Shown in pieces: positions 36,239-47,114 of a stretch of 64,000 nt of DNA. The position numbers and the translations under genes are program-made. Origin of the DNA: Hyperoodon ampullatus (taxonomy: Eukaryota; Chordata; Mammalia; Artiodactyla; Ziphiidae); the NCBI GenBank assembly GCA_949752795.1, contig OX457063.1, positions 65,557,783 to 65,621,782 of the forward strand. Direction: 5' to 3'. Numbering within the stretch: the stretch's first letter is position 1; the number at the start of each line of letters is the position of its first letter. The notes under the pieces are model-generated. The model made no database searches, was not told where the DNA came from, and saw only the letters and a list, made by a program, of their open reading frames with translations.

Positions 36239-36690
36239 AAAAAATTGATGACAGCTTTATTAAAATATAATTTGTTATAAATTTCACAATTTTAAATTGT
36301 ACAATTCAGTGCTTTTTGGTGTATTCAGAATGTTGTACATCAATTACCACTAATTCCAGAACATTTTCATCACCCCAGAAAGAAACCCTGTACCCCTTAG
36401 CAGTCACTCTTCATTCCCCTCTACTCCAAGGCCCTGGCAATCATTAATCTTCTTTTTGTCTCTATATATTTGCCTATTCTGGACATTTTATATACATATA
36501 ATCATACATTATTCTGCTCTTTGTGTCTTGCTCCTTTCACTTAGCATAATGTTTTCAAGTTTCATCCATGTTGTAGCATGTGTCAGAATTTCATTCCTTT
36601 TTATGGCCAAATAATATTCCATTGTATGGATGGTACTACATTTTATGTATCTGTTCATCAATTCATGATAGTTTGTTCTTTTTGAATCAG
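36239..36690 (-). mobile_element. L1MB/MC-type 3' end, inverted
   Basis: 'ttattaaaatataatttgtt', 'acattttcatcaccccagaa', 'atttgcctattctggacat', 'cacttagcataatgttttca' and 'tccatgttgtagcatgtgtc' are the antisense 3' end of an intermediate-age L1. The - frame at 36509-36706 holds the HTMEYYLAIKRNEIL remnant of ORF2's C-terminus. Confidence 0.82.
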
Positions 36691-36699
36691 TTATTATCA

Positions 36700-38185
36700 G
36701 CGACAAGAAGCCTAAAATTATCTTTTGGTACAGAGCAGTCTTTGATGTATGTTTTAGGCATTAAAAACTTGTGGTTTTTTTTTTTTAATTTTAGTACATT
36801 TTTTAACAGTTATAATGGATTTAAACTTACCTTTCAAAACTAAAAAGTTCTTAATTACAAAACACATCTGACTCCCAAAAGTTTTGAATGAAGGTATTGT
36901 GTAAGCTCTCTGGAAATTAAGAGAAAAGGAGAATTTGGTCATCTGTTGAGAATATTTAATTTATCCTTTTTTCTAGATAAACATTCACTAGACCCTGCCT
37001 TCCTTGATATCTGTAACTAAAGTGCATCCTTTTTGAAAAGAGTGTCTATCTTCTGTTTTCACCACCAGGAACTGAGTTCATTTTTGTTCTAGATTATAAA
37101 GTAGCAGCTTCTTTACATCTGTGAGCACCTTACTTTACATCTATTAAAGAAGTTAACAAACTGAATTTTAACAATCGGTGTACTTGTCACTTTTCTAGCT
37201 ACCGGACTGTAAGCTCCTTGAAAACAAAAACTGTCAGTTATCTCTTGGCTTTTTTCTACAAGGCTGGCAAAGAGTTTCTACTCATCTGTTTGCTGGAAGA
37301 ATAATGAATGAATATGTAGAGTGAATAAATATTATCACTTATTTTTCCTATTCTTTGGTACAGTGTTTCTCAACATTTTTTTAATAGGTAAGTGTTAAAA
37401 CTTTCAAGAAGAATGTCATTGTTATTCAGTTACAAAAACGTTGGGAACCTATATTGTTAAAAATTGGATCACAACCCAAAGCTTTATGAAGGAAGATTAC
37501 AAATCAAGGGGAAATGGACCTCTATAGTGAACATTCAGAGAAGTAACATTTCTAAATACGACAAGTTGCAAAAACATAAATATTTAGAAAACTGTTTATT
37601 GCATAAAACTCCTATGAAGCCTGTAAATCTGCTTGCAAAATCAGCTGATTTTAATTTCTAAATAAGAGAAAATTTTACTTAAGAAAATTTTGAAAATGAT
37701 CATCACCATATTCTTTTTAATACTGAGTTTTAGAATATTTGAGTCTTTTAGGGGTTCCTTTTGATTAGATAAATGCAACTTACAGATTTGATGACAGTCA
37801 TCTTAAGGCAGATTTACAGGCTTCATAGAATTTTTATTCTCCTCATTGATTATATGTCACCAAAAGTTTCTTTGTGTTCGCTGTCTTTAACTAGCAATCT
37901 GTGTGACAGTAAATTTGAAAATGTAGGACTGGTAGTTAAACAATTTAAACCTCTGTAATAATCACAAACACCATGATGTCAAGGAGGTCATCCGAGTGAT
38001 CAGCTGCCTGAGTGGCTGAGATGCAAGCATGCTTCTCAGGCCCCTAGGATAGTCATTGACTCCTATGCCTCGGGTGCTCTCAAATCATTCCATTAAATAA
38101 CTATGCAGTTATTAATTTCTTAAATTAAAAATTTAAACAGATGTTTTTACCACCTTTAACATGAACTCCTTGGAAAACTCTGTGA
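36700..38185. other. Unassigned DNA with L2 tail fragment
   Basis: No gene is supported. At about 37205-37320 GACTGTAAGCTCCTTG...AATGAATGAATATG resembles the extreme 3' end of L2 on +. A frame of 65 codons at 37464-37661 (+) is unrecognised. Confidence 0.4.
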
Positions 38186-38195
38186 CCTTCTAGAT

Positions 38196-38527
38196 CAGGG
38201 ATCAGCTAACTTTTTCTGTTAAAGGCCAGATAGATAGTAAATATTTTAGGCTTGACTGACCAGCAGGTCCTCAACTGCTGTTGAGGCATGAAAGAAGTCA
38301 CAGGTGATACATGAACGAATGAGCATGGCTGTGTTTCAGCTTTATTTATGGACACTTAAATTTGAATTTCATATAATTTTCAGGTGTCATGATGTTTTTT
38401 TTTTCTTGTGGTGCTTTCTGAACCACTTAAAATGTAAATACCATTTTTGGCTTGGGGGGGCGCGGGAGGCATACAAAAAACAGGTGGCAAACTGGATTTG
38501 TTCGCTGGCTGAAGTTGGCCAACCCTT
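38196..38527 (+). repeat. hAT-Charlie-type nonautonomous DNA transposon fossil
   Basis: It starts CAGGGATCAGCTAACTTTTT, contains 'aaggccagatagatagtaaa' and 'tattttaggcttgactgac', and ends GAAGTTGGCCAACCCTTA. The two ends are imperfect terminal inverted repeats (CAGGG...CCCTT). The flanks TTCTAGAT and CTCTACAT (6 of 8 identical) may be a decayed 8-bp duplication typical of hAT elements. Confidence 0.7.
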
Positions 38528-39239
38528 ACTCTACATGGTTAAATCTTCTGGTTGGGAAAAGTCTGCTGTAGTAATACATTCTTAAACTCCTCCACTACCA
38601 ATTCTATCATGACATCCCAAAGTGATTTGAGCTTATGCCTGAAGACAAAAGATGTTCAATTTGTTACCAGCAGGTTCTGTGTGACCCCAGTAATGTTGCT
38701 TCTTTCTCCCACTTCACAAGTAGCTCACAGAAGTAAATAAAAGGAAATTTCAACACTGCCTGCTGTGAAACTAATCGTCTTTTGTTAAGATGATGTAGTG
38801 TGGTATAATGGAAAGAAAAGTTGGGAAACTTAGAAACCAGGGTGTCACTACTCAAAGTGGTCAAGTTTCTCAAACTTCTGAGGCTTCATTTTCTCTCCTG
38901 CTCATCTGGAAGAAGTACTGAGGTTATATTGTAGTAGTAGATATGAAATCACTGGTAAAGTAAAAAGCATAAAAATCATTGCCATCGTGGTGGTGGTAGT
39001 ATTGAACGCTTTATTATTTACTCTTACATAAGATTTCTTGCAGGGTTCCCTATATATGCTGATATATTCCTTTTGAAGATTAGGTATAGATTAAGGATTG
39101 CTCATAAACTTTCCACAGGCATTTTACCACCACATACTCTCACACTTTCAAGCTACCCTCATCTCCTTACTGTATAGATGTACCAAGTTCATTACTAACA
39201 GTACTATGAAATTTTAAAATTATATTCCTCATATTCTTT

Positions 39240-39360
39240 CTTATTCCTTTATGAGGGCAGAGACTTTGTCTCATCCCTGTTGTATCTTCAGTACCTAAAA
39301 CAATGTCTGTAATATATTTGAGTCTCATAAATAGTTTCTGAGTGAATCAATGATGAAAAT
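39240..39360 (+). repeat. L2 LINE 3' end fossil
   Basis: 'gagggcagagactttgtctc', 'tgttgtatcttcagtaccta' and 'ctcataaatagtttctgagt' followed by GAATCAATGATG match the L2 3' tail. Confidence 0.65.
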
Positions 39361-39699
39361 AATCCCATATGTTTACTTGCCTTTCATTATCAAAAGGAAT
39401 ATAGAAAGCTCCTTACAAACAAAATGTATTTAAATACATAAAATACATAGGATTACAAAGGAAATCTACTTTTTGCAACCTTACTAAAATGTAGTTCTAT
39501 CCACAGATCCCTTAGGGTCCATGAACCCTGGTTTTTAAAGTATGGAAGAATTTTTAACTAGTATCAGGGGACACACAATCCATAACTCTAAACTGCAAAA
39601 TTACTTTGACAGGATCAAAAAGCAAATGCAAACTTCATTTGGTCTTTTTAAGAAATCCTTCCTCTGCACTTTTAAATTATAACAAAAAGAACAATGGAT

Positions 39700-40060
39700 T
39701 TTTTAAAGCCGAGTTTACTTAAGTTTCTTTTGGTTGCAGTAAGAAAAACAGAGTTAGGCAAGCTTATTTTAAAAGGGCATTTGCCTAGGAAGATACTAGA
39801 GTATCATGAAATTCACAGGTGGGAAGAAAAGGAACAAGGGTAGCTCTGGGGATTTCACCTTTCTCTAGAGTAGAGCCATTCATGGGGACTCCCACTTACA
39901 TGTCGAAATTTCAAGCTTCTAAAAGAGAAACCTGGATGATTCAGCTTGGATCACAGATGCATTCCTGAATTGGTCAGCCAAAGTCAGAGGGTAGAATTAT
40001 GCAGTAGAGCTATGAGCACTGAGGGCCACTGTTCGGTGTCAGGGTGAGCTGGGAAGCTAC
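39700..40060. repeat. Ancient dispersed repeat, family uncertain
   Basis: 'ggcaagcttattttaaaagg', 'catttgcctagg' and the block 'gaattggtcagccaaagtca' resemble a widespread mammalian repeat (decayed LTR or DNA element). I cannot name it. Confidence 0.3.
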
Positions 40061-40116
40061 TTCAAGAGATGTGTAGACTTATTAGTTTGACTCCAGAAAA
40101 TAGTACATTTATTTTA

Positions 40117-40120
<4 letters not shown>

Positions 40121-40150
<30 letters not shown>

Positions 40151-40350
40151 TTTTTTTGGCGGTATGCGGGCTTCTCACTGCTGTGGCCTCTCCCGTTGCG
40201 GAGCACAGGCTCCGGATACACAGGCTCAGCGGCCATGGCTCACGGGCCCAGCCGCTCCGCGGCATGTGGGATCTTCCCAGACGGGGGCACGAACCCGCGT
40301 CCCCTGCATCGGCAGGCGGACTCGCAACCACTGCGCCACCAGGGAAGCCC
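40121..40350 (-). repeat. CHR/CHRS-type cetacean tRNA SINE, inverted
   Basis: TA-rich then T-rich tail, GGCGGTATGCGGGCTTCTCA, box B complement GGGGCACGAACCCGCGT and the end CGCCACCAGGGAAGCCC. The TSD TATTTTATAT lies at 40110-40119 and 40351-40360. The (TA)n run inside the tail is a microsatellite grown from the poly-A. Confidence 0.93.
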
Positions 40351-40520
40351 TATTTTATATTTTTTAATGTCTCAATATGAAACTTTACACTCAAAGCTAC
40401 AAGACATCTTTGTCCACTGACAATTAGACTACATTTACAATTATGAATTTCAGTATGTGCCAGATCACCCACTGCCGTATTAATAAATGGCTTAATATCT
40501 TATAATACAGTATGCCAGTA

Positions 40521-40672
40521 TAATGTAGTGGCAATATAGCATAGGGGCTTAGAGTGTAGGCCCTTGAGCTAGACTTGCATGGCTTCATATCCAGCTCCAC
40601 CGCTTTATTAGCTGTGAAAGTTTGGACAAATTACTCAATCTCTGACCCTCATTTTTGCTGTCTATAAAAAGG
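40521..40672 (+). repeat. MIR SINE fossil, left part (split)
   Basis: MIR 5' blocks: 'taatgtagtggcaatatag', 'catatccagctccaccgctt', 'gacaaattactcaatctctg'. It breaks off after TGTCTATAAAAAGG and resumes at about 41090. Confidence 0.82.
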
Positions 40673-41085
40673 AAGTTTATCAGTGAGCTTTTGCTGCAGT
40701 ATAAACCACCACAAAAATCTCACTGGCATGTCACAATAAATGCTCAGAAGTCTGGGGGTAAGTAGGAGGAGGTCTGATCCAGGTTGAGCTCAACTGGACG
40801 TTGTTCCAAGTGGAGGATGGGCCTAAGTCTGTGCCAAATGTCTCATCTTCCTTGGACCTCTAGCTACCTGAAACATTTTTTTCTCAGAGTAAAAAGCAAG
40901 AGTGCAAGGAGGAAGTCCACTTACTAAAGCTACATATTTCAAGGCTCTGCTTGTGTGTTGCTTGCTGTTATCCTATTTGGTCAAAGCAGGTCACGTGGCC
41001 AAGCCCAAACTCAAAGAGCAGAGAGGTACACATGCACCTCCCATGAATGTGTGGTGGGGAAAGGGAGGAATAATCTAGTATACCA
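40673..41085 (-). repeat. Old LTR- or MER-like element inserted in MIR
   Basis: The left edge reads 'agcttttgctgcagtataaa' and 'ccaccacaaaaatctcactgg', a form shared with reversed ends of several old LTRs. The right part has 'tttggtcaaagcaggtcacg'. It separates the two halves of a MIR. Family and exact boundaries are not certain. Confidence 0.5.
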
Positions 41086-41089
41086 CAGA

Positions 41090-41208
41090 GACTTAATATT
41101 AGTATCTAGCTAATAGAATTGTTGTAAGTTTAATACTATACATACAGAGCTTAGAATAGCACTTGGCACATAGTAAATGCCCAATAAATATTTGTTATTA
41201 TTAGATAT
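41090..41208 (+). repeat. MIR SINE fossil, right part
   Basis: 'agaattgttgtaagtttaat', 'cagagcttagaatagcactt' and 'atgcccaataaatatttgtt' are the 3' MIR blocks that continue the copy broken at 40672. Confidence 0.85.
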
Positions 41209-41528
41209 ACTGTTATGCAGAAACTCACACAGAAGTTCAGTATTGTTTACCTGTGATATAAAGTAGATATTTTACAATGTGTCACTTCAAAACATTCATG
41301 CTTAAATTTAATTAAAAACTTATCTCTAATTTTTAAATTGTAGATTAGATGAACAAGATTATATGTCTTTCAGACTGGCCAGCCAGCTTCTGGGATAGTC
41401 AGAGTGGCTACTGCCTCAATTACTTAACTCAGTAAAGTCATAGAACTACTAAAGATTGAGTTCTGCCTTCTCATTTTAGAGATAATGTGTTGGGCCAAGA
41501 ATGGTGAGGTATCTAAATCAAAGATAAA

Positions 41529-41572
41529 GAGATAGATGGATGGAAGGTGGATAGATAAATGATAAATAGATA
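41529..41572. repeat. (GATA)n/(GGAT)n tetranucleotide tract
   Basis: An imperfect GATA and GGAT run of about 44 bp. Confidence 0.85.
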
Positions 41573-41696
41573 AGTAATTAAATAGAAAATGGGAATGCAA
41601 GGAAGCACCTAGATCTCTAGAATTTCAGTTGAAAACTCTTCCCACTATATTACACAGCCCAGGTGTTGTTCCCTGTAGTTTTGTTTTGGGGTTTTT

Positions 41697-42040
41697 TTTG
41701 AATTTTTGAATTTTATTTTTTTATACAGCAGGTTCTTATTAGATATCTATTTTATACATATTAGTGTATACGTATAACCCCAATCTCCCAATTCATCCCA
41801 CCCCCTGCCACTTTACCCCCTTGGTGTCCATACGTTTGTTCTCTACTTCTATGTCTCTATTTCTGCCCTGCAAACCGGTTCATCTGTACCATTTTTCTAA
41901 GTTCAACATATATGCGTTAATATACAATACTTGCTTTTCTCTTTCTGACTTACTTCACCCTGTATGACAGTCTCTAGGTCCATCCACGTCTCTACAAATG
42001 ACCCAATTTCGGTCCTTTTTATGACTGAGTAATATTATCT
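41697..42040 (-). mobile_element. 5'-truncated L1 3' end, inverted (young type)
   Basis: T-rich start, 'tacagcaggttcttattaga', 'ttttacccccttggtgtcca' region, 'ctttctgacttacttcaccc' and 'aggtccatccacgtctctac' are the antisense 3' UTR and last ORF2 codons of a cetartiodactyl L1. It breaks at 'gactgagtaatatt'. No TSD was identified. Confidence 0.85.
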
Positions 42041-42214
42041 AAGTGCTGTTTATCAGATTTTTTTCTTTCAGCAACCCATATAAGAAGAAATAATTTTAAG
42101 AAGCTTTTAAAATAATTTTTTCAACTGTTCCTTCAATTGAGAAGAATATTATTATAGGATAGGGTTTACTTATAATGTTAAAAAAAAAAAAACTAATCCT
42201 TACAGAAACCTTCA

Positions 42215-42350
42215 CTTACCTACTTAACTAATATTTATTGAGTACTTATCTGTTAGGCACTTGGGCATACAGCAGAATAAGAAAAAAATAGCTGGTCTTG
42301 TGAGCATACATTACATAGAGGAGACAGGCAATAAACAAACTAATGCATAG
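42215..42350 (-). repeat. L2 LINE fossil, inverted, first part
   Basis: 'actaatatttattgagtact', 'taggcacttgggcatacagc' and 'ggagacaggcaataaacaaa' follow antisense L2. The element resumes at about 42715 after an inserted segment. Confidence 0.7.
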
Positions 42351-42352
42351 TA

Positions 42353-42712
42353 TATTCAACAATCCTTTATCTGCAATTCCAACATCCAAAAGCTCTAAAA
42401 CTGAAAGTTTTTGCAATTCATATAATGGTAAAACCTGACCTAATCTTAACTTGTTTAGTAGTAAAACTGATATGAGCTATTTATTGTCTTTTTACAAATA
42501 CCACTGAGAATGGATATATGTTTTGCTGTAGAGATATTAACATATTTTATTTCAGAGTGCTGTCCCAGACCTCTCAGACTAGGGGGAGAGGCCACATAAT
42601 TATAGTCCATTTACCATATTACCTTTAAAAACGCAAATAATACTTAATCCCAAAACACATATGGCCCCCTAGGGATTATATTGGGTTGTTTAATATCTAG
42701 AAATTATAAATA
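42353..42712. repeat. Tigger/mariner-like DNA transposon fossil within L2
   Basis: 'caatcctttatctgcaattcc', 'ccaaaagctctaaaactgaa' and 'ggattatattgggttgttta' recall Tigger-type MITE ends. It sits between two consecutive parts of one L2 copy. Family assignment is by eye. Confidence 0.45.
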
Positions 42713-42714
42713 CT

Positions 42715-43140
42715 GTGACTGGAAATGAAGCACAGATGGGTATAGAAAATGAGGGTCAGTAGGGAGAGGGATGAATGCTGGAGGGTGGGAAAGTTGTTTA
42801 GCTAGTAGTAAGAGAAAACCTCTCTGGGAGGTGACATTTGAGCGGATTCTTGAAACATGCAATGGAGCTCTCAGGGAAAAGAACGTTTCAGTCATTGGGA
42901 ACAGATGGAGAAATATTCCAGTCTGAGGAGGAACCAAGGTCAAAGACCTTACCCAAAAGTGTGCTTAGTATATTTAAGGAAGAACAAGAACAAGAAGACC
43001 ACTAGGCTGTAGATTACACAGCAAGGGGAAAAATGATAGGATAGGCTCTCAGAGGTAGCCAGAGCCCAATCATCTAAGGCAAGATAAGGCCTTTGGATTT
43101 TATCATAGATGTTCTGGGATATCTTTGAAGTGTTTTGATC
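42715..43140 (-). repeat. L2 LINE fossil, inverted, second part
   Basis: 'gggaggtgacatttgagcgg', 'gttcttgaaacatgcaatgg'-type degraded blocks, 'aaggcctttggattttatca' and 'gaagtgttttgatcaagagt' continue the antisense L2 consensus. Confidence 0.72.
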
Positions 43141-43544
43141 AAGAGTGTCTAAAATCCAATTTTCTTTTTAAAAATATTGCTCTGTGGATAATAAAAATAT
43201 CCTTTTTTTGCTGTATGGTTAATAGATTGTTACAGTACCAAAGATTAGAAAAAATAAATGATCATAACTGTTTGAAATTCAGAAATTTAACAGTGATTGG
43301 TCATTTTTAATAAAATACTCTTAATTGTACTTTAATAAAATAGTATCTTAGGTGTTCATTGAGCAAGTGCTGTGCTTTGAATTAATAATCTAAATATTAC
43401 TTAACTATCATGTTTGTTCTATCTTTCTAGATTTTTCTCTAAGCATTAGGGCTGAGAAACTAGCTTGGTCATGATAATGCTATTCCCAGTCTCCCTCCCT
43501 TTTCCAGAGAGTCTTCTCTTCTACCTGCTGGGAGATAACTAGAG

Positions 43545-43700
43545 GAAAGAGCCCTGGATTTGGAATGATAAGAACTGGTTTCTCACGCTGGCTCTGCTAC
43601 CAGTTGATTGTAACAGTGGTTGAGTTGTTTAACCTGTCTGGATTTCAGTTTCCTATCCTGTAAGATATGGGGATTGAATCATCTGATTTATATAGCTCTT
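43545..43700 (+). repeat. MIR SINE fossil, partial
   Basis: 'agagccctggatttggaat', 'ctggctctgctaccagttg' and 'ggatttcagtttcctatcc' are MIR core blocks. Confidence 0.75.
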
Positions 43701-43863
43701 TCTTACCTGGAGTCATAAATTTAGCAAGTCCTGTGTGTAAGACTAAAATTCTATGATTCTTAACGAGAACTCATTAAGAATCTCAAAATGTCCTTAAATG
43801 TGAATCTAAAGAAACATAGAATAACTGTCTGTTCAGAATTCACCCTTATTTCCTTTTTAACAG

Positions 43864-44022
43864 GACCAAGGAAATATATACCAGAAGCCAAGAGCACAGA
43901 ATATTTTTCTTCATCAATCTGTAGAACTGTGGTACTCCTCTAATTCCATCAAACACAAAGGAATGATCACCTTGACAGATGGCCACAGAGGATGTCAACA
44001 ATTTTTTGGAGGCAAGCAATGA
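43864..44022 (+). CDS. Candidate terminal coding exon (unidentified gene), partial
   Basis: A strong splice acceptor, CCCTTATTTCCTTTTTAACAG (pyrimidine-rich, AG at 43862-43863), opens a 53-codon block (52 residues plus stop) that stays open to a TGA at 44020-44022. The predicted residues (starting DQGNIYQKPRAQN, later HKGMITLTDGHRG) are of mixed composition, with no low-complexity or repeat signature. There is no ATG near the 5' edge, so it would be the 3' exon of a longer coding sequence in phase 0. A polyadenylation signal AATAAA lies at 44096-44101, with T-rich DNA about 50 bases downstream (44146-44165). I do not recognise the peptide. The case rests on sequence signals only and may be chance. 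Confidence 0.33.
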   Translation, partial: DQGNIYQKPRAQNIFLHQSVELWYSSNSIKHKGMITLTDGHRGCQQFFGGKQ

Positions 44023-44095
44023 AATATTTGTGCTATGAGTTTTCTGTTATTAAGTATGTAGAAACAAGTAGAATTATCTTATGTTTTAATGAAAA

Positions 44096-44101
44096 AATAA
44101 A
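44096..44101 (+). terminator. Candidate polyadenylation signal (AATAAA)
   Basis: AATAAA 75 bases after the TGA at 44020-44022, with a T-rich downstream element at 44146-44165. Spacing fits a short 3' UTR. Significance depends on the exon at 43864. Confidence 0.35.
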
Positions 44102-44169
44102 AAGTAGTCTTTAGTATAGCAATTTATATAAGCATAGCTATTTCTTTTTCTTTTTTTTTTTTTTCCTGG

Positions 44170-45940
44170 GCACTGCTGCATGTCAAAAATTATAGTAAGC
44201 TGCTTTTGCCCTTACCTGGAGTACTATATAGTATAGGACTACATTATATCCCTAAATACAAAAAATTTAAATAATAAAAATTAAGTACCCATGTTTGAAA
44301 ATAGGGCTCTTTGCATCTATCTTGGACACACATATCATATAACTACAAATACTAAATAGTTTGGGAAGTTAGAATTATTTTCTACTTATTTTAAAATTAT
44401 CCATACCATGTATGAATTTTTTTGTTTAATTTCTACATTTTTTCCCTCACTTATTTTAAACAACTATTCTGAAGTGCTCCAAAATCTTGGGGTGTCATCC
44501 CTTTACATCCCTAACAGCTTTATATTTTATGAGAATCATACACCACAAGATCCCATTGAACATTTCGTTACTTTCACAGCAGCTTTTATTGCTCCTGGAA
44601 AAATAACTGGCCAAGGATTATGGACCATAGTGCCATCTTTAAAATTGAAATTAATTACATTACCCTTTAAAGGGGGTTTGCTTGGAAAGAAATTGACTGG
44701 ATTATAAAGAAAAAAATAATAAATGTATGGAATCTGCTTTCTCTACTTTCATGAAAAATAAAGACTTAAGTAGATGAATATAAAATGAAATAAAAGTAAA
44801 CTCATAAAAATTTGAGTCGAATGCACTAAAGTTGAATTTCTCCAAGCATTTTATACAAACAAAGAAACTGTAGATATGTTCAGAATTTTTAATTTAGTGT
44901 TAATTCAACTCATAGGCCTAAGGTCATCCAGCAAATGAGTCTGCTTTTTAAGCTGTACATAAAGGGATGCTTTCTAGGTAAAGGAGACCATAAATGTTTT
45001 AAAAAACCCAGTGTAGAGCTTCTGAGTTTTCTTCCAGTAACTAGAGTCAAAATTAGTTCTTGCTTTTCTGTTGGGGAAAATTTCATCTTATTACATTCAA
45101 ATTATTCTGCAACTTTTTGGACAGCAAATCCTGATCACAAAAGAAAAGAAAAAGCAGCTGTGTTGCCCTTTCCTCGTAGTTATAAGAATAGCATTATTAT
45201 GCAGTCACTAGGCTTTATAGAACCATAAGTGATTATCCACTGGCGGCTTTCTGGCAGAGAGGCACCTAAGCCTTTCTGAACTGCTGATAATGTATGCCTT
45301 CTCTTTTTAAGGATCTTCAGAAAAATAGATTTCATTGCTTCCTTCAGTAAACCAATCTAGTATAACAGCTCTCAGGAGTAGGGAGATCTTTCTTAACCCT
45401 TTTATTAAGTGACTGTTTCTAAAACTTCTTTTCTCAGAATTACACTTTAATCATGACTTAAATCTTCTCTTAGTTTGATATACATAATTCACCTATTTAA
45501 GAAAATAGTTAAAATTGACCATTGCTAAATTAATGGAACTAGTTCCTATAAACAGTGCTTCTCTGTAAGCAACCTGTAGTCAAATTTCTTCTTTCTCTAA
45601 TATTTCCTTTTTTAACTCATCCACATGTCATATCTTATTTTGATCTTCAGTTATTCTTTAACCACAGCAACGTATCTTGTGTCAGATAGCTGTAATTTAT
45701 ATTTCTTCCACATTATATTAAGAACCAGCCCTTTGTTCTCTTTGAATTGCATTCTATTTATGACCATGTCATTACTAAGCCACAGATATTTATAATTCTA
45801 ATCAAAAGTGCTATTTCATTTATTTCCCATATTTTAACATTTATTTGCAAATTATGATTTTAAAAAATTTCAGTAGTTAGAAAGGCAATTAGAACATAGC
45901 GGGTATGACTTACAAGCTTGCTATTCAAGAACACAAATTC
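44170..45940. other. Unassigned DNA with two long open frames
   Basis: No named repeat is seen. Two + frames, 44408-44707 (99 codons) and 44935-45228 (97 codons), are long for such AT-rich DNA and have mixed composition. However, they lack recognisable domains, and no good splice sites were found. A short MIR-like piece may be at 44905-44935. Confidence 0.35.
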
Positions 45941-45944
45941 ATAG

Positions 45945-46160
45945 AACAGATTAAGACTGATTAACCACAACTGTGCCACACCCACCAGCTGTGTGACCTT
46001 GAACAAATTGATTCTCTCTGACCCCCAGTTTGTACATCTTTAAATTTGATAATAATAATATAATTGTAAGGATTAAATAGAATGGATAATATAAGTAAAA
46101 AGCTTAGCTACCTAGCACTTGTGTAGTACATAATTCAATAAATAGGTGTTGCAATTATTC
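45945..46160 (+). repeat. MIR SINE fossil
   Basis: 'ccagctgtgtgaccttgaac', 'ccagtttgtacatctttaaa', 'gtaaggattaaatagaatgg' and 'attcaataaataggtgttgc' are in MIR order. Confidence 0.82.
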
Positions 46161-46683
46161 TGCTTTTTGCAAAATGAATAAAAACAGGTTTCCTCATAGT
46201 AGCAAGCTGAACTCTTGCAAAAGCAATAATGAGTTTGTCCATTATACTCATGCCAAATTTCTTTTATCATGTTTGTTGTACTGCTAGTAAATTTTATGCC
46301 CATTGAAGTTTCCCAATCAGCAGTTTAAAGTTGATTTTTAAACATGTAAAAATAGTTTATCCAGAAATAACCATTAAAAACCATAATTCTTAAAAAATGG
46401 TTGTTAACCTTTTAGTCTCATGAAAACTATGTATATTCCAAATTTTGCAAGAAATTTTACTTGGGTGTTCAAGGACTCACTGCCTATTATAAAATTTAAC
46501 TTCATATTAACCACTATTATTTGGAAAAATATTCCATGTGCAAGGCAGAATGATCTGAAGAATTTTCTTATTTGGATTAAATATCTTTATGTACACATTG
46601 ATCAGATATTTATTTAGTCTGAGAAACCGATTTGACATTTCACTAGAAAAATAAAAGTAAACAGGCAGTTTGGTTCTCTTTTA

Positions 46684-47112
46684 AAGTTTCCTAGGTTTCT
46701 GTAACAGATTACCACAAACTGGATGGTTTAAATTAACAAAAATTTATTCACTCACAGTTCTTGAGACTAGAATTCTGAAATCAAATTGTCCATAGGGCCA
46801 TGTTATTTTGAAGGCATTGGGGAGAATCTGCTCTATGCCTTTTTCTTAACGTATTGGCGACATTCCTTGGCATGCATTGGTTTATAGACTCATCACTCCA
46901 ATCTCTGCCTCCCTTATCACATGGTTTTCTCCCTGTGTGTCTGTGTCTCTTCTCCTCTTATTGTAAGGACACAGTCATGTTGGATTCAGCATGACTTCAT
47001 CTTAACTTGATTACAACTGCTAAGGTCCTGTTTCCAAATAAGGTCACATTCATAGGTGTTGAGGGTTAAGATTTGAACAGTGTCTTTTGGGGGAACACAA
47101 TTCAACAATAAC
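46684..47112 (-). repeat. MLT1-type LTR (ERVL-MaLR), inverted
   Basis: 'agtttcctaggtttctgtaa', 'ttaccacaaactggatggtt', 'tattcactcacagttcttga', 'ctccaatctctgcctccct' and 'tttccaaataaggtcacatt' are the reverse complement of an MLT1-type LTR. It is the same family as 19478-19955, but better preserved. Solo LTR, no genes. Confidence 0.82.
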
Positions 47113-47114
47113 AC

